From NCBI GenBank assembly GCA_942491535.1, contig CALOBV010000024.1, positions 62,001-126,000 of the forward strand: a DNA stretch of 64,000 nucleotides. The letters are read 5' to 3'. Both the position numbers and the translations under genes were made by a program. This DNA comes from JAUVKT01 sp942491535. GTDB lineage: Bacteria > Bacteroidota > Bacteroidia > Bacteroidales > VadinHA17. Shown here one piece after another: positions 36,983 through 47,234 of this stretch. The notes under the pieces are model-generated. The model ran no database searches. It saw only the letters and a list, made by a program, of their open reading frames with translations, and was not told the DNA's origin. Position 1 is the first letter of the stretch. Each line of letters starts with the position of its first letter.

Positions 36983-39900
36983 TTATTTCTTTTTTCGGCT
37001 CATAAGTACTCTTTCTGTTTCTCCTTTGGCGATTGTATCATAAACAATCGGTGTAGCAACAAAGAGAGATGAGTAGGTACCTACAACAACACCTACCATA
37101 AGTGCAAATATGAAGCCCCGTATAACTTCTCCTCCAAAAATAAAGATCGACAGCAGAACAACAAAGGTACTGAGTGATGTACTGAATGTTCGGCTTACTG
37201 TACTGTTAAGGGCAAGGTTCAATATTTCTGTCCGTCCACGTTTCCTGTATAATCCCATATACTCCCTTATTCGGTCAAATACAACCACCGTATCATTTAT
37301 CGAGTATCCTACAACCGTAAGAATTGCAGCAATAAATGCCTGGTCGATCTCAAGTGAGAATGGGAAAATTCCATAGCCTATGGAGAATAAACCAAGTACT
37401 ATCAATGAGTCGTGTATAAGAGCCACTATTGCTCCCAGTCCAAACTGCCAGTTTCTGAATCGCAGAAGGATATAAAGGAAAATAATAACGAGTGACAATC
37501 CTATTGCCCATGCTGCTTTCACTTTTATATCGTCGGCAATAGTAGGCCCTACTGTTTCTGAACTCTGCCGGTATTCCGACATAAATGTTTCCTTATCGAC
37601 CCCCTCGAGCATGGGTGCCAGTCCCTGGTAAAGCATATCTTCAACTTCTGATTCTGCTTCAGGTTCGTCTATCCTGTATTTCGTTGTTATTTTAACCTGG
37701 TTTTCATTTCCAAATGTTACAACATTTGGTGATTCGCCATAAACTACGGAAAGAGCAGTCGCTATTTCCGATGTAACAACCGGTTCCTCAAATCTTACGA
37801 CATATGACCTACCGCCTGAGAAATCGATGCCCGGGTTAAGACCCTTTGTTAACAGGGAGACAATACCAAGTAATACTATGATACCAGATACTGCATAAAA
37901 TATCTTCCTCTTTCCAATAAAATCAATTTTAAGATTTTTGAAAAGATTCTCTGTCATTTTGGTTGAGAATGTAAGCTTTATATTCCTCTTAAGGAATGAC
38001 TCATAGATCAACCTGGTAATAAAGATTGCTGTAAAGAGCGACGTTATAATACCAATTACCAGAGTAGTAGCAAAACCTTTTATCGGTCCGGTTCCAAAAA
38101 CCATAAGTACAACACCTGTTAATAGAGTAGTTACGTTTGCATCAATAATAGCAGAGTATGCATTCTTATAACCATCAGCTATGGCGAGCTTAACTCCCTT
38201 ACCCAACCTGAGTTCTTCCTTGATCCTTTCATAGATCAGTACGTTTGCATCAACCGACATACCAATGGTAAGGACAATACCCGCAATACCGGGCAATGTA
38301 AGGACAGCACCAAGTGATGCAAGTACCCCCATAATAAAGAACATATTAACAATCAGGGCTATATCTGCTACCAGCCCGGCTTTGCGGCTATACCAGAATA
38401 TCATATACATAAGCACAACAACGAAGGCAATAAGGAAGGATGTCAGACCATCCTGAATTGCCTCTTTACCAAGTGAAGGACCAACAACCGTGTCCTGTAT
38501 TACCTTGGCCGGTGCCGGTAGTTTACCTGACTTAAGAATATTAGAAAGGTCTTCTGCACTCTCTATGGTAAATCCACCTGTTATTTCTGAACTACCACCC
38601 TTGATCTCACCTGATGAGCGTGGAGCTGACTGAACATAACCATCGAGAACGACAGCTATGCATCTGTTTGCATTCTCACGTGTCATTCTTGCCCATATTT
38701 TTGCACCCTCTGCATTCATCGACATATCAACCTTTGGTTCAGATCCACCTGATTGTGAATATGATACCCTTGCAGATGTAATTACATCTCCATCCAGAGG
38801 CGCTCTGCCATCGCGGGTTGTAACTTTTATTGCATGAAGTTCATACTGTGTTCTGGTATCATCAAAGTCAGAAGGGCTTGAACTCCACATAAATTTAATA
38901 TCCCTGGGGAATAAAGATCTTATCTGGTTCATCGACAGATACTCCATTACTTTGGCCGTATCCCTGTAGTGAGAATAACCTATCACACTTCTGGTCATTG
39001 GCTGACCATTTTGGTCGACAGAAGGACGCAAAATTCCAAAAAGAGGATTTTGAAGTTTGAACTCCTCAAGCGTTGCAGGCTCTTCTACTTCGGTTGAATC
39101 CTTTATCATCTCAAGCAGCGATTCCCCTGCTACAGTAGTATCCTGTTCTGTAGCGACAAGGTCTTCCAGGGAATTTACTTCACCCTCGGTTGCTGCAGTT
39201 TCTTTTTCTTTTCTGGAGGCAAGTTCTTCTTCCTGGAAGGCTGTAAGCATGCTATTAGCTTCAGCCAGGAAATTTATAATTTCCGGATTCTCATAGGTTT
39301 CCCAGAATTCCAGTTTTGCTGTTCCCTGCAAAAGTTCCCTGACTCTTTCCGGATCCTTAACTCCAGGCAGTTCAACCAGGATTCTCCCTCTGGCTTCAAG
39401 CTGAGATATGTTAGGTTGAGAAACACCGTAGCGGTCTATCCTGTTTCGCAGAATATTGAAGGCGTTATCGATAGCGCTATCTGTTTCGTCTGTCAGAACA
39501 TCGAGAACCTGGGCGTTCGTGGTATTAAAATTGATACGGTCTTTTAATTCTATCGTTCCGAAGATTGCAGCCAGACTGGCATTAGGATCCAATTCTGCAA
39601 ATGATTCTCCAAATAGTTCAATAAAATTCCTCTGACTTCCCCTTTTCTTTTCATTTGCCATGGCTATGGCTTCATTAAAGGTCTTGTCGGTACTGTAATT
39701 AGACAGTGCCCTTACAATATCCTCAACCTTTACTTCGAGAATAACGTTCATACCACCTTTAAGGTCAAGTCCCAGGTTAATTTCCTTAGACTGTACTTCC
39801 CTGAATGTATTACCGAGATAGCTCCATTCATCTTCACTTAGAGAAGCGATAGAGTCTAGATATGCCGATTCAGCCTTTAAATCACCATTTGAGGCTTCAC

Positions 39901-40006
39901 GAGCCTCCTTCTTTACCTTGCTGGAAACACCTGTAAACGATAGCTGATAAAGTGAAACCAGGGCTAATGCAATGGCCAAAAATAGAATTGCTCCCTTGTT
40001 TTGCAT
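36983..40006 (-). CDS. secDF: Protein translocase subunit SecDF (fused)
   Basis: 1007 residues, SecD and SecF in one chain as is usual in Bacteroidota. The SecD half has D-L-K-G-G-M near residue 80, a long P1 head that includes an acidic Glu-rich insert (about 255-315), and a six-helix membrane part with G-M-S-V-D-A-N-V-L-I-Y-E-R. The SecF half starts near 690 with G-I-D-F-S-G-G and ends in a second six-helix part with G-Y-S-I-N-D-T-V-V-V-F-D-R. It uses the proton gradient to pull Sec substrates to the periplasm. Monocistronic. Confidence 0.96.
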   Translation of the reverse strand: MQNKGAILFLAIALALVSLYQLSFTGVSSKVKKEAREASNGDLKAESAYLDSIASLSEDEWSYLGNTFREVQSKEINLGLDLKGGMNVILEVKVEDIVRALSNYSTDKTFNEAIAMANEKKRGSQRNFIELFGESFAELDPNASLAAIFGTIELKDRINFNTTNAQVLDVLTDETDSAIDNAFNILRNRIDRYGVSQPNISQLEARGRILVELPGVKDPERVRELLQGTAKLEFWETYENPEIINFLAEANSMLTAFQEEELASRKEKETAATEGEVNSLEDLVATEQDTTVAGESLLEMIKDSTEVEEPATLEEFKLQNPLFGILRPSVDQNGQPMTRSVIGYSHYRDTAKVMEYLSMNQIRSLFPRDIKFMWSSSPSDFDDTRTQYELHAIKVTTRDGRAPLDGDVITSARVSYSQSGGSEPKVDMSMNAEGAKIWARMTRENANRCIAVVLDGYVQSAPRSSGEIKGGSSEITGGFTIESAEDLSNILKSGKLPAPAKVIQDTVVGPSLGKEAIQDGLTSFLIAFVVVLMYMIFWYSRKAGLVADIALIVNMFFIMGVLASLGAVLTLPGIAGIVLTIGMSVDANVLIYERIKEELRLGKGVKLAIADGYKNAYSAIIDANVTTLLTGVVLMVFGTGPIKGFATTLVIGIITSLFTAIFITRLIYESFLKRNIKLTFSTKMTENLFKNLKIDFIGKRKIFYAVSGIIVLLGIVSLLTKGLNPGIDFSGGRSYVVRFEEPVVTSEIATALSVVYGESPNVVTFGNENQVKITTKYRIDEPEAESEVEDMLYQGLAPMLEGVDKETFMSEYRQSSETVGPTIADDIKVKAAWAIGLSLVIIFLYILLRFRNWQFGLGAIVALIHDSLIVLGLFSIGYGIFPFSLEIDQAFIAAILTVVGYSINDTVVVFDRIREYMGLYRKRGRTEILNLALNSTVSRTFSTSLSTFVVLLSIFIFGGEVIRGFIFALMVGVVVGTYSSLFVATPIVYDTIAKGETERVLMSRKKK

Positions 40007-40063
40007 TGTAACTTAGTTTATTGAAAAATTATTTAATTCTTTTTATCTCTTTTTACGGACGTG

Positions 40064-40071
40064 CAAAGATA
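40064..40071 (-). promoter_or_regulatory. Candidate -7 box (TATCTTTG) of secDF
   Basis: A minus-strand TATCTTTGC matches TAnnTTTG and lies 57 bases upstream of the secDF ATG. Confidence 0.5.
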
Positions 40072-40215
40072 TTAAATTTTTCGAAAAAGGTTTAGTATAT
40101 GATTGGAAGATTGAAGATTAAAGATTATAAGATTGCTTATGGAGATAATTACTGCTGATTCGAGCTATTTAGGCTAAAATAGAGCAGGATACCGGTACCC
40201 TGAGTATCCCATACG

Positions 40216-40268
40216 CCAACACCCAAACACACCCCAACACTCCAACACCCCAACACCCCAACACTCAA
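40216..40268. repeat. CAACACCC-type minisatellite
   Basis: Six to seven imperfect units of CCAACACC(C) run in tandem just past the stop of the leftward tolC gene. It is simple-sequence repeat with no coding sense. Confidence 0.8.
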
Positions 40269-40279
40269 ATTACCCTGTC

Positions 40280-41764
40280 TTACTCAATCATCAGATCAAA
40301 ATCTGCTTCAAGGGCTACTCCTTTCTCAAAATCAAAAAGGGTCAGCTGGCGAAGGTTATAGTAATACGACCAGTAACTCTGGATGGCCTGAATAAATCCA
40401 CGTCTGTTCTCATCCTTTTTGGTATCGGCATTATTCAGCTCGAGTACATCGACATTACCAATTAAGAACCTTTGCTTGGTTACCTCGTACATCTTCATTG
40501 CAACAGTATCAGATTTTGCAGCAATTAACACCTGATCGTCCTGTAGGTTAAACTGTGCTACATCCAGAAAGAGGTTCTCCTCAAAATCTATCCTTGATTG
40601 CTGTACTGTGGTTTTTATTACCTCTTCGTTCGATTGCGCCATCCTGTACCGACCTTTCCTGAGGCCCCAGTCGACAATAGGCACAGTAAAACCAATACTT
40701 ATCCTCTGCTGGTCATCGAGCGCCTGGTAGGCCCCCGGTATTTCAATGTCCTGGCCTTTAAGTCCATAGCTGAGATTCATATTTGCATTAAGTCCTTTCT
40801 CAGCCTTTGCCTGAGCGACGCTCTGCCTGGCCTCAAGCAATTGCACATCGTAGCCAATCATTTCAGGATTATTTTCGAGGGCTTTATTAAGCACAGTTGC
40901 AGCATCCACTTCAAAATTAGGAGTAGTAGTAGGTATAATAAGCTCTATAGTAACATTCTCCCTGAAGCCCAAAAAAGATCGTAACCTCTGCTCGGTATCG
41001 CTCAGATTATTTCTGGCGGAATGCCTTGCAGTTTCGGCATTCAGGAACGACAGCTCCATCTGCAGTAGTTCATTTTCAGCAATTGTTCCCAGGTTATATC
41101 TCCCCTGCGCAAGCCTGTAAAGGGTATCGGCATTGGCATAGTTCATATCGGCTATTTCCATATTTATCTGGGCCAGTGCAAGCTGGAAAAATCGCATTAC
41201 AGCACGTGCATGCACGTCCTCAACAGCCTCGATGTATGTCTTTTTGGCTTCATCGTATTTAAGCGGCTCAATCTGTTTCTGCCACTTAAGTTCGTTATAC
41301 CTGAAAAGAGGCTGATTAATATTTATACTGATAGGTGTGGATATATACTGAGTTGAACCATCATCACCCAGAACATCAAACTGCCTGAAGTCAGATTCCA
41401 ATGATACTGTTCCCCCGGTAATTCCAATATTCTGTTCGAGTGACAGTGTTCCCTGGAATGAATTAGTATTCTTCTCTACATAATATTCCTGTCCGCTCTG
41501 GTAATCATATTCCCTCTCAAAGCTCCTGTTATAATCGGGCAAGGTACCGGAAAGCATAAGTGATGGCAGATATTCCGCCTTGAAAGTTCTGAACTGCCAG
41601 TAGCTGGCCCTGAATCTGTGTTTCGCAAGTATTGCGTCAAGAGACTGCTCTTCCGATAATTTTATAACTTCATCCAGGCCGACCTTCATTTTTGTTTGTG
41701 AAGAAGCGTCAAACGATCCTGCCAATGCTACTAGAACGAAAACATAACTTATTATTCTTCTCAT
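40280..41764 (-). CDS. TolC-family outer-membrane protein (MacAB-type operon)
   Basis: About 494 residues from the ATG at 41764, which opens a signal peptide (M-R-R-I-I-S-Y-V-F-V-L-V-A-L-A-G); the frame is open further up to 41881, but that would overlap the permease gene. Two OEP helical repeats are seen, the first with A-I-L-A-K-H-R-F, the second with V-A-Q-A-K-A-E-K-G-L-N-A and R-F-L-I-G-N-V-D-V-L-E-L-N. Third gene of the adaptor-permease-TolC operon and its likely outer-membrane exit duct. Confidence 0.9.
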   Translation of the reverse strand: MRRIISYVFVLVALAGSFDASSQTKMKVGLDEVIKLSEEQSLDAILAKHRFRASYWQFRTFKAEYLPSLMLSGTLPDYNRSFEREYDYQSGQEYYVEKNTNSFQGTLSLEQNIGITGGTVSLESDFRQFDVLGDDGSTQYISTPISININQPLFRYNELKWQKQIEPLKYDEAKKTYIEAVEDVHARAVMRFFQLALAQINMEIADMNYANADTLYRLAQGRYNLGTIAENELLQMELSFLNAETARHSARNNLSDTEQRLRSFLGFRENVTIELIIPTTTPNFEVDAATVLNKALENNPEMIGYDVQLLEARQSVAQAKAEKGLNANMNLSYGLKGQDIEIPGAYQALDDQQRISIGFTVPIVDWGLRKGRYRMAQSNEEVIKTTVQQSRIDFEENLFLDVAQFNLQDDQVLIAAKSDTVAMKMYEVTKQRFLIGNVDVLELNNADTKKDENRRGFIQAIQSYWSYYYNLRQLTLFDFEKGVALEADFDLMIE

Positions 41765-41780
41765 CTTTCTTTTAATATTT

Positions 41781-43156
41781 TTATTCGTATCTGAGTGATT
41801 CAATCGGGTCTCTTTCTGCTGCTCTCTTAGCCGGAGAATAACCGAACACAATTCCAACAGCAGCTGAAACGCCAAATGCAATTAATACAGAACCTACAGA
41901 CACAATTGTAAGTATTCCTGCCAGTTCTTCTATTAATTTAGAAAATACTATTCCCAGAAATATTCCAATAAGGCCTCCGGTTACACTAATCAGAATTGCC
42001 TCAGATAAAAACTGAACAACTATATCCATCTTTTTAGCACCTATTGCCATTCGTGTGCCAATTTCCTTAATCCTTTCCATTACTGAAGCAAACATAATAT
42101 TCATAATCCCTATACCTCCTACAACCAGGGATATACTGGCTATTGCACCCAGCACTATATTAAAGATATCCTTTGTTCTTTGCTGCTGCTTCAGCAGTAG
42201 CTCGGGTACTGTAATTTCAAAATCCTTCACTTTTGAATGCCGTCTCATTATCATTCTACTCAATACTTCTGTGGATGCATTAAGCCGTTCGGTCTCATCG
42301 ATCTGAACAACGATGCGGTCGAGCTGATGATAATTACTTGAAGCACTCTGGTTTGGGTCAGAGCTACCTGTACTGGAAACCTGAACGCTCATATGGCTTC
42401 TCCCTCCCCCGATTCTAATATTTGTGTTTGCCTGGGTAGCAAGTTTTGTATTTACCAGAGCCCTGTTCTGGTATCTCATAAGCATGGTTTTAATCGGTAT
42501 ATAGATGTTATCATTATACACATTTACTCCCGTCTCCTCATACCCTGTAAGATTAACATCATTCTTTTCGAGAACACCAATTACCTTCAGCCAGACACCA
42601 TCAAACTTGATGTACTGCCCGATAGGATCTATTTTTGAAAAGAACTTGGCTCTGATATTTGCTCCGATCAAACAAACCTGGATCCCAAACTCTTCGTGAT
42701 AGTCGGTAAAATAGTACCCCCCTCAAGAGGCAGGTTATACAAACCAAAATAATCGTTGGTTACGCCAACCAGTTTGGCCGGATACCTCGTACCATTTAAC
42801 ACTACATTTGAGTTATAGGAGATTTGAGGACTTATGCGGTTCACAGACGGAATAATTTCCCGGATAGCCTCGACATCGAGCATAGAAAGACCTCTTGAGA
42901 ATTTATTTTGCTGCATCTCGCCCTCTTCCTCGGATGAATCATCTAACTCTATTATTGGTGTAATCAGAATATTGTTAACACCAACCATTTCCATCTGCTC
43001 AAGTATCTCCTGTTGCGCACCCTTACCTATTGCCAGCATACTGATAACAGCAGCCACGCCAAATATTATTCCAAGGGCAGTCAGGATAGACTTAAGTTTA
43101 TTTGCAAGTATTGCCTCAAAAGCAATTATTACATCATGAAAATATCTCTTAATCAT
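41781..43156 (-). pseudogene. MacB-like ABC permease (one frameshift)
   Basis: The N-terminal piece (42668-43156) has the first membrane helix and the G-I-I-F-G-V-A-A-V-I-S-M-L-A-I-G-x-G motif typical of MacB, then the periplasmic domain. The C-terminal piece (41781-42671) has the rest of it and an FtsX core with three helices (I-K-E-I-G-T-R-M-A-I-G-A; end E-R-D-P-I-E-S-L-R-Y-E). Adding one G to the six-G run (minus strand, 42717-42722) restores L-E-G-G-Y-Y-F-T-D-Y-H-E-E-F-G between the pieces. There is no nucleotide-binding domain, so an ATPase from elsewhere is needed. Middle gene of the operon, 11 bases after the adaptor. Confidence 0.85.
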
Positions 43157-43167
43157 AATACTTCTTA

Positions 43168-44655
43168 TTAGTTTCCGGCCGGCACCTGTCTCGATTGCCC
43201 ACCACCGGATTGTCCGCCCTGACGACCACCGCCAGACTCACGCATGCGGGTCATTAACTCCTGTCTTTCTTCGTCGCTCATATTTTTAAGCCTTTCCTGC
43301 ATCTCAGGAGTCATCTGGCGTCCGCTACCGGCACCTTTTTCATCCACCTGGTTTCCCTTTTCGGCCTCTTCTCTCTTCTTTCTTATCTTTTCCTTTATCA
43401 CTTCTCTTAACTCCTCACCCTGCCATTTTTGGGATTCACTATCCTCCGGGGAACTTAAATAAAGCTCATCACCAAATTCCAGTCCCTGCTCTACAATAAC
43501 CTCATTCTCATTTGATTCACTTAAAACAACTATCTGGCGTGTATTATTTTTCATGTATACAAAAGGAATACTATCTAAAGTAGCATGTACACACTCAAGC
43601 GGTATTGACAATACATTGTCAAACTCCTTCGTTACAATCATATTTCCTGTTGTCATCGAAGGCCTTAGTATAGGATCTGACCCATTAACCTCTATTATTA
43701 CCTCAAAAACCTTTGCGTCAGTATTTGGAAGCTGTTCGCCTATATTAGCCACCTCCTTAACCAGTCCGGTATATCTTTTCTCGGGAAAGGCATCAACAGT
43801 AATCCTTACTTCCTGGCCCTTTTCAACCTTACTAATATCAATTTCATTTACATAGGTCTTGGATATCATTGTTGAGAGATCAGGCAATGTCGCAACAACA
43901 GGATCCCATGGACTTATTCCCGATCCCACCTTCCTCTTCTCACCACTCCATTCTCTTTTATAGATTACCATTCCGGGAGCAGGCGCAATAATTGTAAACT
44001 GGTCTATAACGTCCCTCATCTCTGTAACCTTATTTCTTTGTTTCTGCAGATCCAGGAATGTTTCCCTTACATCTGCTTTAGCCTGCTGAACTTTCAGAAT
44101 ATAGTTCTTTTGAGACTGCTCATACGCTCTTTGTGATTTATCCAGGTTAATCTGGTTCTGCCTTATTGTTGTAGGAGGTTCATATTTTGACTGCTCAAGT
44201 GTAAGCTCTGCCTCCTCCATATTATACTTAAGGTTTACCAGGTCATCTCTTAAATCCCCGAGGCTAATCGTTGTATCGAGCTTCTTCATAGAATATTCAT
44301 TCTCTGCAGTCTCAAGTTTATCCAGCTCATCCTTATAGGTATTGTCGGCATCAGACCTGTCGAGAGTTGCAACGTAATCTCCTTTTTCCACAACGGTACC
44401 TTCGGGGATCAGATCCTGGATAAGAATCTCACGAAACCTCATATTCCGGCTCGATAAGCCATCAGGTCCTTTTATTTCAGTAGAACTTTCAGCCTGTAAT
44501 TCTCCTGTTGTAGTAACGACTATCTCAAACAATCCCTGCTTTACCTCTACAAACAAAAGTGATTTATCATCTTTCTTTGTGAGTGAATTAAAAACTATCA
44601 GTGCAATTATGGCTACACTAATAACAATTCCTGAAATGATCAATGTTTTTTTCAT
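43168..44655 (-). CDS. Periplasmic adaptor (MacA/HlyD family)
   Basis: 495 residues. N-terminal membrane anchor (about 5-24), barrel-sandwich hybrid halves (V-T-T-T-G-E-L-Q-A near 50 and I-I-A-P-A-P-G-M-V near 223), a long coiled-coil hairpin between them (about 110-215), a beta-barrel domain, and an unusual tail of about 90 residues rich in Glu/Arg, then Gly/Gln (S-G-G-G-R-Q-G-G-Q-S-G-G-G-Q). It should bridge the permease and TolC. First gene of the operon. Confidence 0.9.
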   Translation of the reverse strand: MKKTLIISGIVISVAIIALIVFNSLTKKDDKSLLFVEVKQGLFEIVVTTTGELQAESSTEIKGPDGLSSRNMRFREILIQDLIPEGTVVEKGDYVATLDRSDADNTYKDELDKLETAENEYSMKKLDTTISLGDLRDDLVNLKYNMEEAELTLEQSKYEPPTTIRQNQINLDKSQRAYEQSQKNYILKVQQAKADVRETFLDLQKQRNKVTEMRDVIDQFTIIAPAPGMVIYKREWSGEKRKVGSGISPWDPVVATLPDLSTMISKTYVNEIDISKVEKGQEVRITVDAFPEKRYTGLVKEVANIGEQLPNTDAKVFEVIIEVNGSDPILRPSMTTGNMIVTKEFDNVLSIPLECVHATLDSIPFVYMKNNTRQIVVLSESNENEVIVEQGLEFGDELYLSSPEDSESQKWQGEELREVIKEKIRKKREEAEKGNQVDEKGAGSGRQMTPEMQERLKNMSDEERQELMTRMRESGGGRQGGQSGGGQSRQVPAGN

Positions 44656-44813
44656 TATGCTCGCTAATTTTCTATTTTTTTGTGCCCGAAATTACCATAA
44701 TTCAGGCTCACAAATATCTATTTATTACTCATTTAACAATAATTAACAATATCATGTTGTCCCATCCTATTAACAGACAATGCATGTGAATGGTTTATTC
44801 CACAAAATAAGTG

Positions 44814-46211
44814 CTAGATTTTGGGAACAAGGATCTTTTTAACACTTTTTATGATATTTTCGGCAAATTTCACTGCTTCGGCCAGTGTATTCGCTTCGGA
44901 ATAGATCCTTATTATTGATTCGGTATTTGACTTTCGGATATGGACCCAGCCATTTGTATACTCTATTAATATTCCATCTTCCTTACTTGAAACCTCATCT
45001 GAGTATTCACCGGCTAAGCTCTCAATTATCCAGTCGGGGTCGGTATCCACAGGTAATTCTATCCTGTTTTTAGAAATTACATATTCCGGATATTTATATC
45101 TTAATTCTGAGCATTTCTTTCCCGATCTGGCAAGATGAGAAAGAAACAAAGCTATCCCTACCAGGGCATCTCTACCAAAATGAAGTTCCGGCAAAATAAT
45201 CCCACCATTACCTTCTCCGCCGATTATGGCGCCAACTTCCTTCATTTTCTTTACAACATTTACTTCCCCGACTGCAGATGAATACCATTTACCTCCATAA
45301 ATCTCAGTAACATCCCTTAAGGCTCTTGTTGAAGACATATTTGACACTGTATTGCCTGGTTTTGTAGAAAGCACATAATCAGAACAGGCTACAAGAGTGT
45401 ACTCTTCGTTAAAAAAATCTCCGTTTTCACTTACTATTGCCAGTCGGTCAACATCAGGGTCGACAACAAATCCCACATCAGCCTTTTCTCTTATTACAGT
45501 TTCGGAAAGCTGTGTCAAATTTTCAGGGAGAGGTTCTGGATTATGGGCAAATACCCCACTGGGATCACCATTTATCTCAATTATCTTCTTTACTCCCAAC
45601 TTTCTTAAAAGCTCCGGTAAAACAAGTCCTCCAACAGAATTAACACTATCAATAGCCACTGTAAATGATGCTTCTCGAATTTTATCGACATCAACCAGTG
45701 TAAGATTCAGAATTTGTTCTATATGATAATGGTGATAGTCAGAAATATATTTGTATGCACCTGTATTGTGTACATCTGAGTATTGAAATTCTATATTTTC
45801 AGATTTTTTCAGAATTTCCAGTCCATCTGCTTCAGATATAAATTCCCCACTCTTATTAAGAAGCTTCAGTGCATTCCAGTTACCTGGATTATGACTGGCT
45901 GTAAGTATAATACCACCATCGGCCTTCTCATTTACCACAGCCATTTCAACTGTCGGGGTTGTTGCCAGTCCGAGATCGATCACATCGATACCTGAGCTGC
46001 GCAAAGTTGCAGAAACGATATTGCTTATCATTTCGCCCGAGATACGGGCATCTCTACCAATAATAACTGTGTATTTCTTCTTCTTACTCTGCCCTCTTGC
46101 CCAGCCAGCATAAGCGGATGTAAATTTAACTATATCATAAGGACTAAGGCTTTCGCCTGGTTTTCCACCTATTGTGCCACGTATTCCTGAGATTGATTTT
46201 ATAAGTGTCAT
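44814..46211 (-). CDS. glmM: Phosphoglucosamine mutase
   Basis: 465 residues. The phosphoserine loop T-A-S-H-N-P (near residue 100), the metal loop D-P-D-V-D-R-L and the sugar loop G-E-G-N-G-G define the phosphohexomutase family. The N-terminal I-S-G-I-R-G-T-I-G is the substrate-binding start. Length and E-G-N-G-G fit the GlmM-type enzymes of Bacteroidota, which make glucosamine-1-phosphate for peptidoglycan and LPS. A phosphomannomutase role cannot be excluded by eye. Confidence 0.86.
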   Translation of the reverse strand: MTLIKSISGIRGTIGGKPGESLSPYDIVKFTSAYAGWARGQSKKKKYTVIIGRDARISGEMISNIVSATLRSSGIDVIDLGLATTPTVEMAVVNEKADGGIILTASHNPGNWNALKLLNKSGEFISEADGLEILKKSENIEFQYSDVHNTGAYKYISDYHHYHIEQILNLTLVDVDKIREASFTVAIDSVNSVGGLVLPELLRKLGVKKIIEINGDPSGVFAHNPEPLPENLTQLSETVIREKADVGFVVDPDVDRLAIVSENGDFFNEEYTLVACSDYVLSTKPGNTVSNMSSTRALRDVTEIYGGKWYSSAVGEVNVVKKMKEVGAIIGGEGNGGIILPELHFGRDALVGIALFLSHLARSGKKCSELRYKYPEYVISKNRIELPVDTDPDWIIESLAGEYSDEVSSKEDGILIEYTNGWVHIRKSNTESIIRIYSEANTLAEAVKFAENIIKSVKKILVPKI

Positions 46212-46391
46212 TACTTATTATTAGTTATTGGTTAATGGTTAATTGTTATTGGTTATTAGTTATTTGTTCGCTGCGCGAACGTTAATGGTTATTAGTTAAT
46301 AGTCTTTGCTCTTTGCTCTTACCTCTTTGCCCTTACCTCTTTGCTCTTACCTCTTTGCCCTTACCTCTTTGCTCTTTGCTCTTTGCCCTCA
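46212..46391. repeat. Low-complexity repeats (GTTATTAG block and CTTTGCTC minisatellite)
   Basis: 46212-46300 is made of TTATTAGTTA/GGTTAATGG units with the hairpin GTTCGC-T-GCGAAC near 46265-46280; a related block (GGTTATTAGTTA, CGCTGCG, CGTTAATGG) lies at 19584-19624. 46303-46391 consists of tandem CTTTGCTC and CTTTGCCCTTACCT units. No coding sense. Confidence 0.75.
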
Positions 46392-46436
46392 CAAAAGTGC
46401 GAAAAAATACTGAATGAATAAATAAGCAAATAATCG

Positions 46437-46444
46437 TAACTTTG
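46437..46444 (+). promoter_or_regulatory. Candidate -7 box (TAACTTTG) of the rluB-era-der operon
   Basis: TAACTTTGC matches TAnnTTTG and is 21 bases upstream of the chosen rluB ATG. This also argues against the upstream start at 46442. Confidence 0.5.
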
Positions 46445-46465
46445 CTGCCTGAATCATATAATATA

Positions 46466-47233
46466 ATGAATAACAGCAGAAAGCAGGTAAAAGAGAGTGA
46501 ACCAAAAGTTGAATCTGAGATAAGATTAAATAAATTTATCTCAAATGCGGGAGTGTGCTCACGACGCGAAGCTGATGAACTGATAGCAGCAGGCGAGATA
46601 AAGGTAGACGGCAAGATTGTAAAGGATCTTGGAGTAAAGGTTAAGAGTAACCAGAAAGTAAGCTATAAGGGTAAGATATTATCCTCGGAAAAGAAAATAT
46701 ATGTCTTGCTTAATAAGCCCAAAGATTATGTTACAACCATGGATGATCCACATGCAGATAAAATAGTTATCGACCTGGTTAAGAATGCATGCTCAGAACG
46801 CATCTACCCTGTTGGCAGGCTCGATAAGAATACAACCGGGCTACTGCTTTTTACAAACGACGGAGATCTGGCCTCAAAATTATCTCATCCAAGATATAAT
46901 AAAAAGAAAGTTTACCATGTCTTCCTGAACAGGCCGGTAACGAAAAATGACCTGCTCAGGCTTACCGAAGGTATTATTATAGATGATGATCAGAAAGTAG
47001 CTGCCGATGTAGCCTCTTTCCCTGATATGGACGACAGGAGCCAGGTGGGACTGGAGATTCATTCGGGTCAGAACAGGGTGGTACGCAAGATGTTTGAAGT
47101 ACTGGATTACCGTGTAAAGAAGCTCGACCGGGTCTATTATGCAGGGCTAACCAAAAAGAACCTGCCCAGGGGAAAATGGAGGTTTCTTACAGATGTCGAA
47201 ATAAGAAATTTAAAGAGAGGATCATATAGCTAG
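46466..47233 (+). CDS. rluB: 23S rRNA pseudouridine synthase, RluB/RsuA family
   Basis: 255 residues from the ATG at 46466; an in-frame start at 46442 would overlap the promoter. An S4 RNA-binding domain (I-R-L-N-K-F-I-S-N-A-G-V-C-S-R-R-E-A-D) is followed by the synthase core with the catalytic aspartate in V-G-R-L-D-K-N-T-T-G-L-L-L-F-T-N-D-G-D. The motif G-Q-N-R-V-V-R-K-M-F and the length fit RluB more than RsuA. Leads into era with a 1-base gap. Confidence 0.9.
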   Translation: MNNSRKQVKESEPKVESEIRLNKFISNAGVCSRREADELIAAGEIKVDGKIVKDLGVKVKSNQKVSYKGKILSSEKKIYVLLNKPKDYVTTMDDPHADKIVIDLVKNACSERIYPVGRLDKNTTGLLLFTNDGDLASKLSHPRYNKKKVYHVFLNRPVTKNDLLRLTEGIIIDDDQKVAADVASFPDMDDRSQVGLEIHSGQNRVVRKMFEVLDYRVKKLDRVYYAGLTKKNLPRGKWRFLTDVEIRNLKRGSYS

Positions 47234-47234
47234 G

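Noticed and set aside
46303..46391. Possible regulatory array before rluB
   Set aside because: Simple CTTTGCTC/CTTACCT minisatellite; similar A/G-rich runs occur at 28313-28345 and 36855-36925 without gene-specific placement.
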